A DNA stretch of 64,000 bases from Parapedobacter indicus (GTDB lineage Bacteria; Bacteroidota; Bacteroidia; Sphingobacteriales; Sphingobacteriaceae). Position numbers and translations under genes: made by a program. A model generated the notes under the pieces. It saw nothing but the letters and a program-made list of their open reading frames with translations. It did no database searches and was not told the DNA's origin. The DNA lies in contig NZ_FOQO01000003.1 of assembly GCF_900113765.1 (NCBI RefSeq), positions 558,001 to 622,000 of the forward strand. The letters run 5' to 3'. Shown one piece after another: positions 50,407-59,303 of this stretch (position 1 is its first letter; every line of letters begins with the position of its first letter).

Positions 50407-50592
50407 ATGAATGTAAAACGAATATTCGGCACCATTCTTACCATCTTGGGCATTGGAGGATTGATCTACACCGGTGCAATGGTCATCCAGCAAAGCGGAC
50501 AGACGCGAGAATTAATCGTCGTTGGCATCATCGGTTTAATATTTTTTATATCCGGCATCTCGTTAATTCGCAATACCAAAGATAAAGAATAA
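50407..50592 (+). CDS. Small two-helix membrane protein
   Basis: 61 residues, MNVKRIFGTILTILGIGGLI then a second hydrophobic segment (IVVGIIGLIFFISGISLI) and a charged tail RNTKDKE. Two transmembrane helices with a short polar loop (QQSGQTREL) are evident; similar unnamed peptides are common in Sphingobacteriales. It abuts the convergent oxidoreductase gene with no spacer (50592/50593). Function unknown. Confidence 0.75.
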   Translation: MNVKRIFGTILTILGIGGLIYTGAMVIQQSGQTRELIVVGIIGLIFFISGISLIRNTKDKE

Positions 50593-51654
50593 CTATAGCG
50601 AGATGGGCAGCTTGACCCGGGTGCCTGTACGTGCACTTTCGTAAATAGCCCTTACGATTTCAACGGACTTGCGGCCCTCTTCTCCGTTAATAAAGGGTTC
50701 ATCGCCCGTCTCTATTGCACGGATCAGATCCGCCATCTGCCTTTGGTGGCCCACAAAACTAATATCCGCCGGATTGGAAGCGCCTCCCGCAGAAGCAGTC
50801 TCTTCCTTCATCGAACTCCTTATCCGCTCGTCGACGGAATCTTCCCGTTGAAATTGCCATTTTATGAAACTGTCTTCTTCCAGGATAGCCGTCCCTTCCG
50901 TACCCATTATTTCAATGCGCTTAAGCGTACCGGGAAAAACAGCCGTCGAGCACTCAATGGTTCCCAGCGCCCCGTTTTTAAAATTCAGTGTAGCGACGAT
51001 GGTATCTTCCACCTCAATATTCTTGTGCCGGATATTGGCAGCCACCGCCTGAACGGATTCAACAGGCCCCATGTACCATTGCAATAAGTCGACCGAGTGA
51101 ATCCCTTGGTTCATGAGCGCTCCGCCTCCGTCATATTCCCAGGTTCCCCGCCAGCGACCCGACGCATAGTATGCCTCACTTCTGTGCCACTTTACATACG
51201 CGCCGCCCAATACCAAATCACCGAATCTATTCTCATTCAGGGATTCTTTTAATTGGCTGCTTGCTTCGTAAAAACGCGACGGAAAGATAACCCCTACCTT
51301 TACGCCAGCTTTGCGGGCTGCAGCCAGGATCTGGTCGCATCGTTCAACCGTTATTTCGAGGGGTTTTTCAATCAGGCAGTGTTTACCGGCTTCGATGCTC
51401 TTCAGTGCAGGTTCGAGGTGTATTCCCGAAGGCGTGCAGATGCATACGATGTCGATTTCAGCGTCAGCCAGCATGTGTTCCAACGTATGGTAAGCCGTGC
51501 AGCTATGCTGACTCGCAAACGCATCCGATTTGGGCTGGTTGACGCTATAAACCCCAATTAAACGGGCATTCGTCAGCTCAGCAATCGCTTTCGCATGAAA
51601 ATGAGCAATCATTCCCGCTCCTACAATCCCAAAACCGAAATGTTTTTTTTCCAT
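50593..51654 (-). CDS. Gfo/Idh/MocA-family NAD(P)-dependent oxidoreductase
   Basis: 353 residues. The Rossmann start is FGIVGAGMIAHFHAKAIAEL (GxGxxA variant near 9-14), followed by CICTPSGIHLEPALKSIEAG and the family signature IEKPLEI near 95 with the catalytic-site Lys. The C-terminal alpha/beta domain has GGGALMNQGIHSVDLLQWY near 176, where Asp and His near the nicotinamide act in catalysis. Members oxidise or reduce sugars, inositols or amino-sugar derivatives. No signal peptide or Tat motif; cytoplasmic. It is transcribed toward the small membrane protein gene and has a TATATTTG box 74 nt upstream of its start. Substrate unknown; the neighbouring sugar locus suggests a sugar or polyol. 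Confidence 0.93.
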   Translation of the reverse strand: MEKKHFGFGIVGAGMIAHFHAKAIAELTNARLIGVYSVNQPKSDAFASQHSCTAYHTLEHMLADAEIDIVCICTPSGIHLEPALKSIEAGKHCLIEKPLEITVERCDQILAAARKAGVKVGVIFPSRFYEASSQLKESLNENRFGDLVLGGAYVKWHRSEAYYASGRWRGTWEYDGGGALMNQGIHSVDLLQWYMGPVESVQAVAANIRHKNIEVEDTIVATLNFKNGALGTIECSTAVFPGTLKRIEIMGTEGTAILEEDSFIKWQFQREDSVDERIRSSMKEETASAGGASNPADISFVGHQRQMADLIRAIETGDEPFINGEEGRKSVEIVRAIYESARTGTRVKLPISL

Positions 51655-51727
51655 AGTAAATTCGCTTTATTGAATGATAATCAGACTTAATTCAGCTACT
51701 CCGCCGTCAATAGAACCAAGCATCGCG

Positions 51728-51735
51728 CAAATATA
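51728..51735 (-). promoter_or_regulatory. -7 box of the Gfo/Idh/MocA gene
   Basis: On the minus strand TATATTTG matches TAnnTTTG exactly, 73 nt before the start codon. The -33 TTG at the right distance was not found. Confidence 0.4.
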
Positions 51736-51826
51736 ACAGGTATCACCAAAAGGCATAGATTAGCCGGGAAATTTTACATCAAAAAAGAAGCCATTTGAAA
51801 AATCCAGGCAGGCATGTTATATTTGC

Positions 51827-51857
51827 TTGGACTATGTATGCGTCGCAATTATCTTTG
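51827..51857 (+). promoter_or_regulatory. Promoter of the HGSNAT/DUF5009-like gene
   Basis: TTG (51827-51829), a 20-bp spacer and TATCTTTG (51850-51857) give a full Bacteroidota sigma-A promoter. Transcription should start near 51864, leaving a leader of about 58 nt before the ATG at 51922. Confidence 0.65.
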
Positions 51858-51921
51858 CACCATAGACTAATCAATTAAATCAACGCTACCGATTCGTCGG
51901 CTATACGTTAACGTTTAGAAT

Positions 51922-53031
51922 ATGCCACAGGAAAACAAACGGCTTCTGTCATTGGACGCCCTCAGGGGGTTCGATATGTTTTGGATAACCGGAGGGGATG
52001 ACCTCGTTCATATCGCAACGAAACTATTCGGCTGGGGATGGCTTGCCGTGCTATCGCAGCAGTTTCATCATCCGGAGTGGAACGGGCTGACGGCATACGA
52101 CTGCATCTTTCCCCTTTTCATTTTCATGGCCGGGGTATCTGTACCCTTTTCGTTGGGCAGCCGCATGGAAAAGGGAGTACCCAAGTATAAATTGGCAAGA
52201 AAAGCCGTACAACGCGGCCTTATCCTGGTTTTGCTGGGCATCATTTATAACAACGGAATACTGGTCAAATCTTTTTCCGAAATGCGGTATGCAAGTGTAT
52301 TGGGCCGGATCGGCCTGGCAGGTATGTTTGCGCAACTGCTTTACCTGTATAAGCCTTCGGCATTAAAGCTGTTGACCCAAGGAGTCATTCTTCTGTTGGG
52401 CTACTGGGCGTTCCTTAGCTGGTTTCCCGTTCCCGGCTGTCCGGTGGGAACGATGACCATGGAGTGCAATCCGGCCAGTTATCTCGATCAGCTTATCCTG
52501 CCTGGAAAATTATATAAGGGTATTCACGACCCGGAAGGCATTGTATCCACCGTCCCTGCCGTGATGACAGGTTTGCTGGGGATATTGGCCGGCATGCGGA
52601 TACGAGGCAATACGGGTCAGTCCGGCGAACAAAAAGCGCAATACCTAGTTCTGTATGGAGTCATAGCGCTCACCCTGGGTATTATATGGTCGTTCTTCTG
52701 GCCGCTTAATAAAAATTTATGGACCGGATCTTTCGTGCTGGTCGTAGGCGGTATCAGCTTTCTTCTGTTGGCACTTTTCTATTGGATTATCGACGTAAAA
52801 AAGCGGCAGCGATGGACCCTGTTTTTTGTGGTCATCGGCACCAATTCAATCGTCATTTACCTGCTTAGCCACTTTGTTGATATCGGATATACGGCCAACG
52901 CCTTGTTTGGCGGAGTACTTGCATTCTTCGGGCCGGATACCGTCGAGTTGGGGCAGGTAGTAACCTATATCGTGGTACAATGGTGTCTTATGTATGTGTT
53001 GTATAAAAACAGATGGTTTCTTAAGGTATAA
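51922..53031 (+). CDS. HGSNAT/DUF5009-like membrane acyltransferase
   Basis: 369 residues with about ten membrane helices. The start, RLLSLDALRGFDMFWITGGD, and IFPLFIFMAGVSVPFSLG near 68 are the DUF5009 / heparan-alpha-glucosaminide N-acetyltransferase-like blocks; the Asp-Ala-x-Arg-Gly motif is shared with DUF1624-type acyltransferases. FVVIGTNSIVIYLLSHFVDIG near 300 is also characteristic. By analogy with HGSNAT it would move an acetyl group across the inner membrane onto an amino sugar during glycan degradation. It is monocistronic, with its own promoter and a downstream hairpin terminator. Confidence 0.88.
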   Translation: MPQENKRLLSLDALRGFDMFWITGGDDLVHIATKLFGWGWLAVLSQQFHHPEWNGLTAYDCIFPLFIFMAGVSVPFSLGSRMEKGVPKYKLARKAVQRGLILVLLGIIYNNGILVKSFSEMRYASVLGRIGLAGMFAQLLYLYKPSALKLLTQGVILLLGYWAFLSWFPVPGCPVGTMTMECNPASYLDQLILPGKLYKGIHDPEGIVSTVPAVMTGLLGILAGMRIRGNTGQSGEQKAQYLVLYGVIALTLGIIWSFFWPLNKNLWTGSFVLVVGGISFLLLALFYWIIDVKKRQRWTLFFVVIGTNSIVIYLLSHFVDIGYTANALFGGVLAFFGPDTVELGQVVTYIVVQWCLMYVLYKNRWFLKV

Positions 53032-53134
53032 GCGACTGCTCCCTCCTTTCCCAAAGCTTCATGAATAGATGCTGTAGGACATCTTCAAGGTTCCACCAAT
53101 ATTAAGAAAAAATGCTACTACACATAACCCGGTG

Positions 53135-53162
53135 AACGTCAAATGACGCATTTGGCGTTTTC
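53135..53162 (+). terminator. Terminator after the membrane acyltransferase gene
   Basis: AACGTCAAATG and CATTTGGCGTT pair at 10 of 11 positions (one G-T wobble possible in RNA) around a 3-nt loop, followed by TTTTC on the plus strand. It lies 104 nt after the stop codon and just before the convergent HAD gene. Confidence 0.6.
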
Positions 53163-53181
53163 AAAAAACCTTTGCCAAAAT

Positions 53182-53841
53182 CTATTGCTTAACGTGAAGC
53201 CCATCGCTATTGCCACGTAAAAAAGGCTCCAGCTGTCCATAGTGTGAAATGATATCGTATCCATCCATCGCACTAAGTGTGTCATAGTGGTCATATACCA
53301 CCGCATCAATTCCCAGCTCTTTTGCCGCCTGAATCTCCGAATGGATATCATCTCCTATTACAAGAATATCTGCAGGTTGCAGCCCATGGTCAGCAGCTAT
53401 TTTCTGAAAGATATCCTTTTTGGTGTGCGTGGAGGCCGAAGGATCGACAACATAGCAGGCGTCAAAATCATCACGTATCCTAAGCTGATTAATTTTACTT
53501 TCCTGCAGTCTGTTAAAACCGGTAGTAACCAGAAATTTAAGGCAATCGATCCTCTTTGTTAACTGATAATCATCGAACGGCTCTATGACACCGTCGTACT
53601 CGAGTTGGGACAGTATAGCTAACCCTTCTTCAATCAAGGTGTCACCAAAACGAAATTTTGTGGCAACGACCTGAAAAGGCTTCCGTTGGATGGCATCCTT
53701 GATTTCGGCCATCTCACCCTGATAGGCTCCGGATTGTTCAATGATGGCGAACAGGTCAGCAAAGAGCTTGTCGCCGATCGCATGCACGGGATATATCGTA
53801 TTATCCAGATCGAAGATGATGGCTTTCTTTTTTGCGGTCAT
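53182..53841 (-). CDS. HAD-superfamily phosphatase
   Basis: 219 residues from the ATG at 53841, chosen because the catalytic motif KAIIFDLDNTIYPVH follows at once; the longer frame (to 53907) adds 22 residues with no family match. Motif I is DLDNT (nucleophile and acid Asp), motif II VTTGF near 105, and motif III/IV KKDIFQKIA then DILVIGDDIHSEIQAAKELG near 173. Members dephosphorylate sugar phosphates or nucleotides; the specific substrate cannot be read from sequence. It stands alone, convergent with the acyltransferase gene and divergent from the sigma factor gene. Cytoplasmic. Confidence 0.92.
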   Translation of the reverse strand: MTAKKKAIIFDLDNTIYPVHAIGDKLFADLFAIIEQSGAYQGEMAEIKDAIQRKPFQVVATKFRFGDTLIEEGLAILSQLEYDGVIEPFDDYQLTKRIDCLKFLVTTGFNRLQESKINQLRIRDDFDACYVVDPSASTHTKKDIFQKIAADHGLQPADILVIGDDIHSEIQAAKELGIDAVVYDHYDTLSAMDGYDIISHYGQLEPFLRGNSDGLHVKQ

Positions 53842-54093
53842 GACATCGTGGTTGTTTGCCGTTTTTGGCAAATGTTTACGAATATAAAAACTTCTTCCTA
53901 CTTTCATGGAATAAGAGTGGAGGTAATACGTCGGAAATCACAATTATTATTTACAAATTTGGAGACCCTTGCGCGATATGCTTGAAGGGCCAATTAGTTT
54001 AGCAACACAAATGAATCAGTGGAGCTAACATAAACATAACATTACAGCAATATTCTTTTTTTAAGTTTGACCACCGGAAATGGAGGTGTAGCA

Positions 54094-54633
54094 TTGAAAC
54101 AAATCGACAAACGACAGCGTATCATCATCATCTACAACAAGTTCTGGAAAGAACTGTATGTCACTGCTTTTCGCAGGCTACACAGCGAAGAGAATACGGA
54201 GGACATCCTACAGGATCTTTTCCTCTCGCTGCTGGAGAAGGATGTCGTCCTAGATAACGACCCATCCGTCCGTGCGTTTCTCCATACCCGTCTGAAGAGT
54301 CGCATCATCGATTTCTACCGAAGGGAGGCCCTTCAAACCACTTATAAGAAGCAAGCCCACGTACAAGAACCCAACGTTGTATATACAGACACCCAGTTAC
54401 TAACGCAAGAGCTGGAGACCGTGATGCAGCGGGAAATCGACAAGCTACCCACCAAAATGCGGGAGATATTCCGGCTGAGTCGGGAAGAAAGTCTCACCAA
54501 TGAAGAGATTGCCACCCGTTTGGATATTTCGGGCAAGACCGTCAGGAACCAGCTCAGCACTGCGCTCAAGAAGATTAAAATGACCGTCCATGAATATTGT
54601 GCGGTGATCATCGCTTTGTTTACCACTGTCTAA
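54094..54633 (+). CDS. ECF-type RNA polymerase sigma factor (FecI-like), TTG start
   Basis: 179 residues from the TTG at 54094, chosen because a strong GGAGGTG site ends 5 nt upstream (rare in this phylum) and the next conserved residues follow immediately; an earlier TTG at 54067 lacks a site. Region 2 is FRRLHSEENTEDILQDLFLS (near 26-46) and region 4 is REESLTNEEIATRLDISGKT with VRNQLSTALKKIK (near 130-160). It should direct polymerase to the downstream SusC/SusD genes when the FecR protein releases it. The FecR gene follows 55 nt later. Confidence 0.93.
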   Translation: MKQIDKRQRIIIIYNKFWKELYVTAFRRLHSEENTEDILQDLFLSLLEKDVVLDNDPSVRAFLHTRLKSRIIDFYRREALQTTYKKQAHVQEPNVVYTDTQLLTQELETVMQREIDKLPTKMREIFRLSREESLTNEEIATRLDISGKTVRNQLSTALKKIKMTVHEYCAVIIALFTTV

Positions 54634-54688
54634 TTTTTTTTGGGACAAATGGCTTTCCCGTTCGGTTGTATAATTAAACGGGCAGTCA

Positions 54689-55657
54689 ATGGACAAAAAG
54701 GAGCTATATCAACTATTAAACAAATCCAAAAAAGGAATTCTCACCCCTCAGGAACAAGCGAAGCTTGACCAGTGGTATGCCGACTTTGACGTCACAGCCA
54801 AAGACCTCGATGTATTTGCAGACGGACGGCACGAAAAGGAAGTACGCAAGCGACTGTTGGATAGAATATTAGATAACGTACCGAACACACGGTCCCGCAC
54901 GGTCTTCCGGATTCGCAAGCCCATTCAATGGGCGGCGGCAATCTTATTGGTGAGCGCCGCTACGCTCCTTTACTACCAAAGACTCCCTCACCGGATGGCA
55001 TCGCGCCTGGCGGAAAATCATCAAACAAGCACAGCCCCAACGGGCAAGCTTCTAAACGTCCGCCTGGAGGATGGTTCCGAAATTCTCCTCAACGCCGGAT
55101 CGACCGTGTCCTACCCCAAACAGTTTGCAGGAGGCATCCGGGAAGTCTATCTGGAAGGCGAGGCTTTCTTTCATATCGCTCCCGATGCGGCGAAGCCGTT
55201 TATCGTCAAGACCGGCAAAATGGACATCCGCGTGCTGGGCACTTCGTTCAATGTGCGCGCACACCCGAATATGGACCAAGCGAAAGTAACCGTTGCTACG
55301 GGCAAGGTGAGCGTGGAGGCCAACGGAAAGACCTTAAGCCTGCTCAATCCCAATCAGGAGATAAGCTACGACAAAGAAACCACCCAATTTGAGGTCGCTA
55401 ATACCGATGCTAAGCTGGCCACTTCGTGGCAAACCGGTGAGATACGGCTCGATGGCGTATCCTTCCAGGAGCTAGCCATCGTTATGAAAAACACGTGGGG
55501 AATGACACTAGAAACCAGCAGTGAACGGCTGAAATCCGCAAATTATAAAACGACCTTCCATGCTACGAACCGCCTCGACGATGTCATGCAGGTGATCGGA
55601 AAAATGACGAATGTAAATTATGAAATCAAGAACCAAAAAATCGTACTGTATGAATAA
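54689..55657 (+). CDS. FecR-type anti-sigma factor
   Basis: 322 residues. A cytoplasmic N-terminal helix bundle (1-70) binds the sigma factor. One membrane helix follows (IQWAAAILLVSAATLLYY near 80-95), then the periplasmic FecR domain (about 110-210; LEDGSEILLNAGSTVSYP, LEGEAFFHIA, VLGTSFNVRAH) and the DUF4974 C-terminal domain (about 250-320; LDGVSFQELAIVMKNTWGM). The protein senses the STN domain of the SusC transporter and frees the sigma factor when substrate binds. It sits between the sigma factor gene and the STN-bearing SusC gene, the classic order. Confidence 0.95.
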   Translation: MDKKELYQLLNKSKKGILTPQEQAKLDQWYADFDVTAKDLDVFADGRHEKEVRKRLLDRILDNVPNTRSRTVFRIRKPIQWAAAILLVSAATLLYYQRLPHRMASRLAENHQTSTAPTGKLLNVRLEDGSEILLNAGSTVSYPKQFAGGIREVYLEGEAFFHIAPDAAKPFIVKTGKMDIRVLGTSFNVRAHPNMDQAKVTVATGKVSVEANGKTLSLLNPNQEISYDKETTQFEVANTDAKLATSWQTGEIRLDGVSFQELAIVMKNTWGMTLETSSERLKSANYKTTFHATNRLDDVMQVIGKMTNVNYEIKNQKIVLYE

Positions 55658-55680
55658 ATAGACAAAGACAAAACAAAAAA

Positions 55681-55707
55681 ACGGAAGTTGCTTTGAACAA
55701 CTCCCGT
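55681..55707 (+). terminator. Hairpin between the fecR-like and susC-like genes
   Basis: ACGGAAGTTG and CAACTCCCGT pair with one mismatch around a 7-nt loop, 23 nt after the FecR stop. There is no T-run, so it may act as an attenuator or an mRNA processing site separating regulator and transporter transcripts. Confidence 0.35.
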
Positions 55708-55804
55708 TAACGGTAATCAAACGCTACTAACGTGCCGTGGAAAGTTTGTTAGAGCGTTCTAGTGATCAATGGCATTGTATAACCATTAAACAACATTCAA
55801 ATTT

Positions 55805-58800
55805 ATGAAAAAAAACATCAAGACGATTATGAGAATCACCTCAATAATCATCGTGGTAATCGTAGGCTTTAGCAGCATGGTCTTTAGCACGGAAAGCCGT
55901 GCCCAAAATCTGAATAAAATCCGCATAACGATTCGAATCGATAATGAAAGCATGGCCGAGGTGCTAGGCAAAATAGAAACCCTGTCGGGCGTGCCTTTCT
56001 CATATGAAAAAAGCCTGCTCAATAAAATTTCAGTGCCGGCGCAATCCTTTCGCAAAGAAACATTATCGACGGTATTGGACCGCTTGCTTACCAAAATAGG
56101 CTATGATTATGAACTGATTAACCATAATGTGGTCGTCGCCCCGAAATCCGAAGTGCCGACCGTAAACCCTGCGCTCGGCGGTATTCACCCAGCAGGCCGA
56201 TCGCAGGCCGGCCCAGAGCAGGCCCTGCAACAGCTCCTAATGAATCGTGGCGAACTTACCTATGCCGAAAAGCCGCAGCGCCAGACCGTCACCGGAAGCG
56301 TACGGGATGAGCAAGGAAACCCACTGGCTGGGGTATCCATCGCCGTCAAAGGTAGCAACCGTACCGATGTAACCAACGGGGAGGGAAACTTCAGCATTGC
56401 CGCTAACGCGGGCGAAGTGCTTGTCTTCTCATTCGTCGGCTTCCAATTGCAGGAAGTGACGGTTCCCGTTTCTTCGACCCTAGACGTCGTGTTGATCGCC
56501 GATATGCAAAACCTCAACGAAGTAGTCGTTGTCGGTTACGGCACGCAAAAGCGGGTCAACCTCGCCGGGTCAGTATCTTCCATTACCGGTGATGAAATCA
56601 CCAAAACGCCCGTGGCGTCTGTGTCAAACACCTTAGCAGGGCGTCTTCCCGGATTGATCACGTTACAATCCACTGGCCTGCCCGGCTCCGACAATGCGAC
56701 CTTGAAGATCCGCGGCTTCGACGGCCCGTTGGTGCTGATCGACGGCGCTGAAGGCAATATCAACGCCATCGATGCCAACGAAATCGAATCCATCTCTGTA
56801 TTGAAAGACGCTTCGGCATCCATCTACGGCGCGCGGGCGGGCAACGGGGTGATCCTGATCACCACGAAACGGGGACAGACGGGAAAACCGACGCTCACAC
56901 TCAATACCTCCACCACTTGGCAGGGGATTACCAATATGCCGCGCATGGCTTCTTCGGGCCAGCTGGCGGAAATGCGGCGCGAAGGACACATCCAGGGCGG
57001 CCAACCGGAGGCAACGGCACCTTATACGCCGGAAGAAATCCAAAAATTTTACGAAGGGGGCGACCTGCAATACCCCAATACCGATTGGTACGATCTGCTG
57101 ATCCGGACGTGGTCGCCACAACAGCAGCATAACCTCTCGGTACGGGGCGGCAGCGAAAAAATCAAATACTATGGGATGCTGGGCTACCTCAAGCAGGAGA
57201 CGTTTTTCAAACGTAGCGATGCCGGGTATCAGCGGTATAACCTCCGTTCCAACATCGATGCGACGATCACCGAAGGACTCACCGCACGGATGGACCTATC
57301 CACCTCGATTGGTATGCGCGATTACACCACGCGGAATCTGGACGACAATATTTGGGGCGACTTCTGGAATACCCAACCCATGTATCCGGCCGAATTTCCC
57401 GACAAGGATAAGATTCCCTACGCCGAAGGTGGTGGTACCGGCGGTGCACACATCACGACCGACCGCGAGTTATCTGGCTACAGCGACCGCCGGAGCCAAG
57501 ACCTCCGGGCCGTATTCGAACTGGCTTACGACTTCCGCCCCATCCCTGGCCTGAAGGCGAAAGCGCTGGTAGACTACAAGCAGAATTATGCATCAACCAA
57601 AAACTTTTCCAAACCGGTTCCGTTCTACCGGTATGACTTCGCGGCCGATGTATATACCCATGCGGGCGCTTTCGGCAGCACAGCGAATCTCTCCTACAAC
57701 CTGCCCAGCGGGCGGCAAATCCTATCGCAGGGCTCCCTGGCATACGACCGAGTGTTCAATGACGTACACGATGTGAGTGTACTGGCGCTGTTTGAGTCGA
57801 CCGACTATTACGACGACTACGTTTCGGCCGCCCGTTCAAATTTCCTCACCCCTGAAATCGACCAGATGCTGGCCGGCAGCACCGAGGGAATGACCAATAA
57901 TGCAGGTACCACCGAGATGGGACGGATGAGCTGGGTGGGACGTCTGAACTATTCGTTTGACAACCGGTACATCGTGGAAGCCACCTTGCGTGCCGACGCT
58001 TCTGCCAAATTCCCGCCCGCTACGCGGTGGGGCTACTTTCCCGGTATATCCCTCGCCTGGCGGTTGGAGCAAGAGGCCTTCCTCAGCGACTTTCACGCAT
58101 TGGACGCCCTGAAGCTGCGTGCCAGCTACGGCGCCTCCGGCAACGACAACGTGGGCAACTTCGCCTACATCACTGGATACGACATCAGCAGCTCGGCAAC
58201 CGGAGGCTCCTACCTCTGGGGCAGCAGCCGATATCCGGGCATTCTTTCCAAAGGCCTGCCAAACCCGAACCTCACCTGGGAAGAGCTGAAGATCTACAAC
58301 GCGGGAACGGACTTCTCGTTCTGGAAAGGACAGTTCTATGGTTCAGTTGACGCCTTTTACCGCCAACGCACGGGCATTCCGGCCAACCGGCTGATCACAC
58401 TGCCCTCCACCTTCGGGGCATCCCTGCCTGCGGAAAATCTCAACAGCACCGACACACGCGGCTTTGAGGTAATGCTGGCTACCCGGAGCCAAGCAGCAGA
58501 CCTACGCTGGGACATCCGTGGCAACATCTCCTGGGCGCGCTCGAAATGGATTGACTACGAAGAACCCGACTACGTGGATGCCGACCAGAAGCGGATTAAC
58601 AAAAAATCGGGCCACTGGACAGATCGCACGTTCGGCTACCTATCTGATGGCTTGTTTACCAGCCAAGAAGAAATCGACAACCTGCCCTACGACCAGGATC
58701 TGCGGGACAACACCACCTTACGCCCCGGCGATGTCAAATACCTGGACTCGAACAGCGATGGGGTGATCGATTGGAAAGACCAGGTCGAGATCGGCCAGGG

Positions 58801-59263
58801 TACCGTTCCCACCTGGATTGTCGGGCTGAATCCTACCTTCCAGTATAAAGGATTCGATCTGGATTTCCTATTACAGGGTGCGCTGGGATTCCATGTCGTT
58901 GCCTCCATCAATGGCAACTCGGAAGAATTTTACAACAACCGCTGGACGGCCGAAAACAACGACCGAAATGCGATTATCCCTCGTTTGGGCGGCGCATCCG
59001 CTAATGGGTGGCTATCGGATTACCGGCTGGTGAAAGGCGATTACCTGCGTTTGAAATCCGTCAATATCGGCTATACATTCAAAAAGGAATTGTTCGGATC
59101 GGTGGGCATCCAAAGCCTCCGCCTCTTCGCCTCGGGCGTGAATCTCTTCACGGTCAGCGCACTCAACAAATATGCCCTCGACCCTGAAATGCCTTCTGGC
59201 AGGGGATCCCTGTACTATCCGCAACAGCGCAACCTGTCGTTCGGACTGACACTCATCCTCTAG
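55805..59263 (+). CDS. SusC/RagA-type TonB-dependent transducer with STN domain
   Basis: 1152 residues. Signal segment (ITSIIIVVIVGFSSMVFS), STN domain at about 38-108 (ITIRIDNESMAEVLGKIETL; IGYDYELINHNVVVAP), carboxypeptidase-regulatory-like domain at about 160-235 (VTGSVRDEQGNPLAGVSIAV), TonB-box-like LNEVVVVGYGTQK near 237-249, plug (LKIRGFDGPLVLIDGAEGN; GARAGNGVILITTKRGQ) and a long barrel ending LSFGLTLIL. It imports its ligand and, through STN, signals to the FecR protein encoded just upstream. The order sigma, FecR, SusC-STN, SusD marks it as a self-regulated uptake locus. The ligand is unknown; the downstream metallophosphoesterase hints at a phosphorylated or glycoconjugate substrate. 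Confidence 0.96.
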   Translation: MKKNIKTIMRITSIIIVVIVGFSSMVFSTESRAQNLNKIRITIRIDNESMAEVLGKIETLSGVPFSYEKSLLNKISVPAQSFRKETLSTVLDRLLTKIGYDYELINHNVVVAPKSEVPTVNPALGGIHPAGRSQAGPEQALQQLLMNRGELTYAEKPQRQTVTGSVRDEQGNPLAGVSIAVKGSNRTDVTNGEGNFSIAANAGEVLVFSFVGFQLQEVTVPVSSTLDVVLIADMQNLNEVVVVGYGTQKRVNLAGSVSSITGDEITKTPVASVSNTLAGRLPGLITLQSTGLPGSDNATLKIRGFDGPLVLIDGAEGNINAIDANEIESISVLKDASASIYGARAGNGVILITTKRGQTGKPTLTLNTSTTWQGITNMPRMASSGQLAEMRREGHIQGGQPEATAPYTPEEIQKFYEGGDLQYPNTDWYDLLIRTWSPQQQHNLSVRGGSEKIKYYGMLGYLKQETFFKRSDAGYQRYNLRSNIDATITEGLTARMDLSTSIGMRDYTTRNLDDNIWGDFWNTQPMYPAEFPDKDKIPYAEGGGTGGAHITTDRELSGYSDRRSQDLRAVFELAYDFRPIPGLKAKALVDYKQNYASTKNFSKPVPFYRYDFAADVYTHAGAFGSTANLSYNLPSGRQILSQGSLAYDRVFNDVHDVSVLALFESTDYYDDYVSAARSNFLTPEIDQMLAGSTEGMTNNAGTTEMGRMSWVGRLNYSFDNRYIVEATLRADASAKFPPATRWGYFPGISLAWRLEQEAFLSDFHALDALKLRASYGASGNDNVGNFAYITGYDISSSATGGSYLWGSSRYPGILSKGLPNPNLTWEELKIYNAGTDFSFWKGQFYGSVDAFYRQRTGIPANRLITLPSTFGASLPAENLNSTDTRGFEVMLATRSQAADLRWDIRGNISWARSKWIDYEEPDYVDADQKRINKKSGHWTDRTFGYLSDGLFTSQEEIDNLPYDQDLRDNTTLRPGDVKYLDSNSDGVIDWKDQVEIGQGTVPTWIVGLNPTFQYKGFDLDFLLQGALGFHVVASINGNSEEFYNNRWTAENNDRNAIIPRLGGASANGWLSDYRLVKGDYLRLKSVNIGYTFKKELFGSVGIQSLRLFASGVNLFTVSALNKYALDPEMPSGRGSLYYPQQRNLSFGLTLIL

Positions 59264-59303
59264 GGCTAGATAAAAAAACGTAACATTCAATTAAAACGAA
59301 CAG

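Noticed and set aside
53842..53907. Longer N-terminus for the HAD phosphatase
   Set aside because: The extra 22 residues have no family match and the DLDNT motif normally lies within the first 15 residues.
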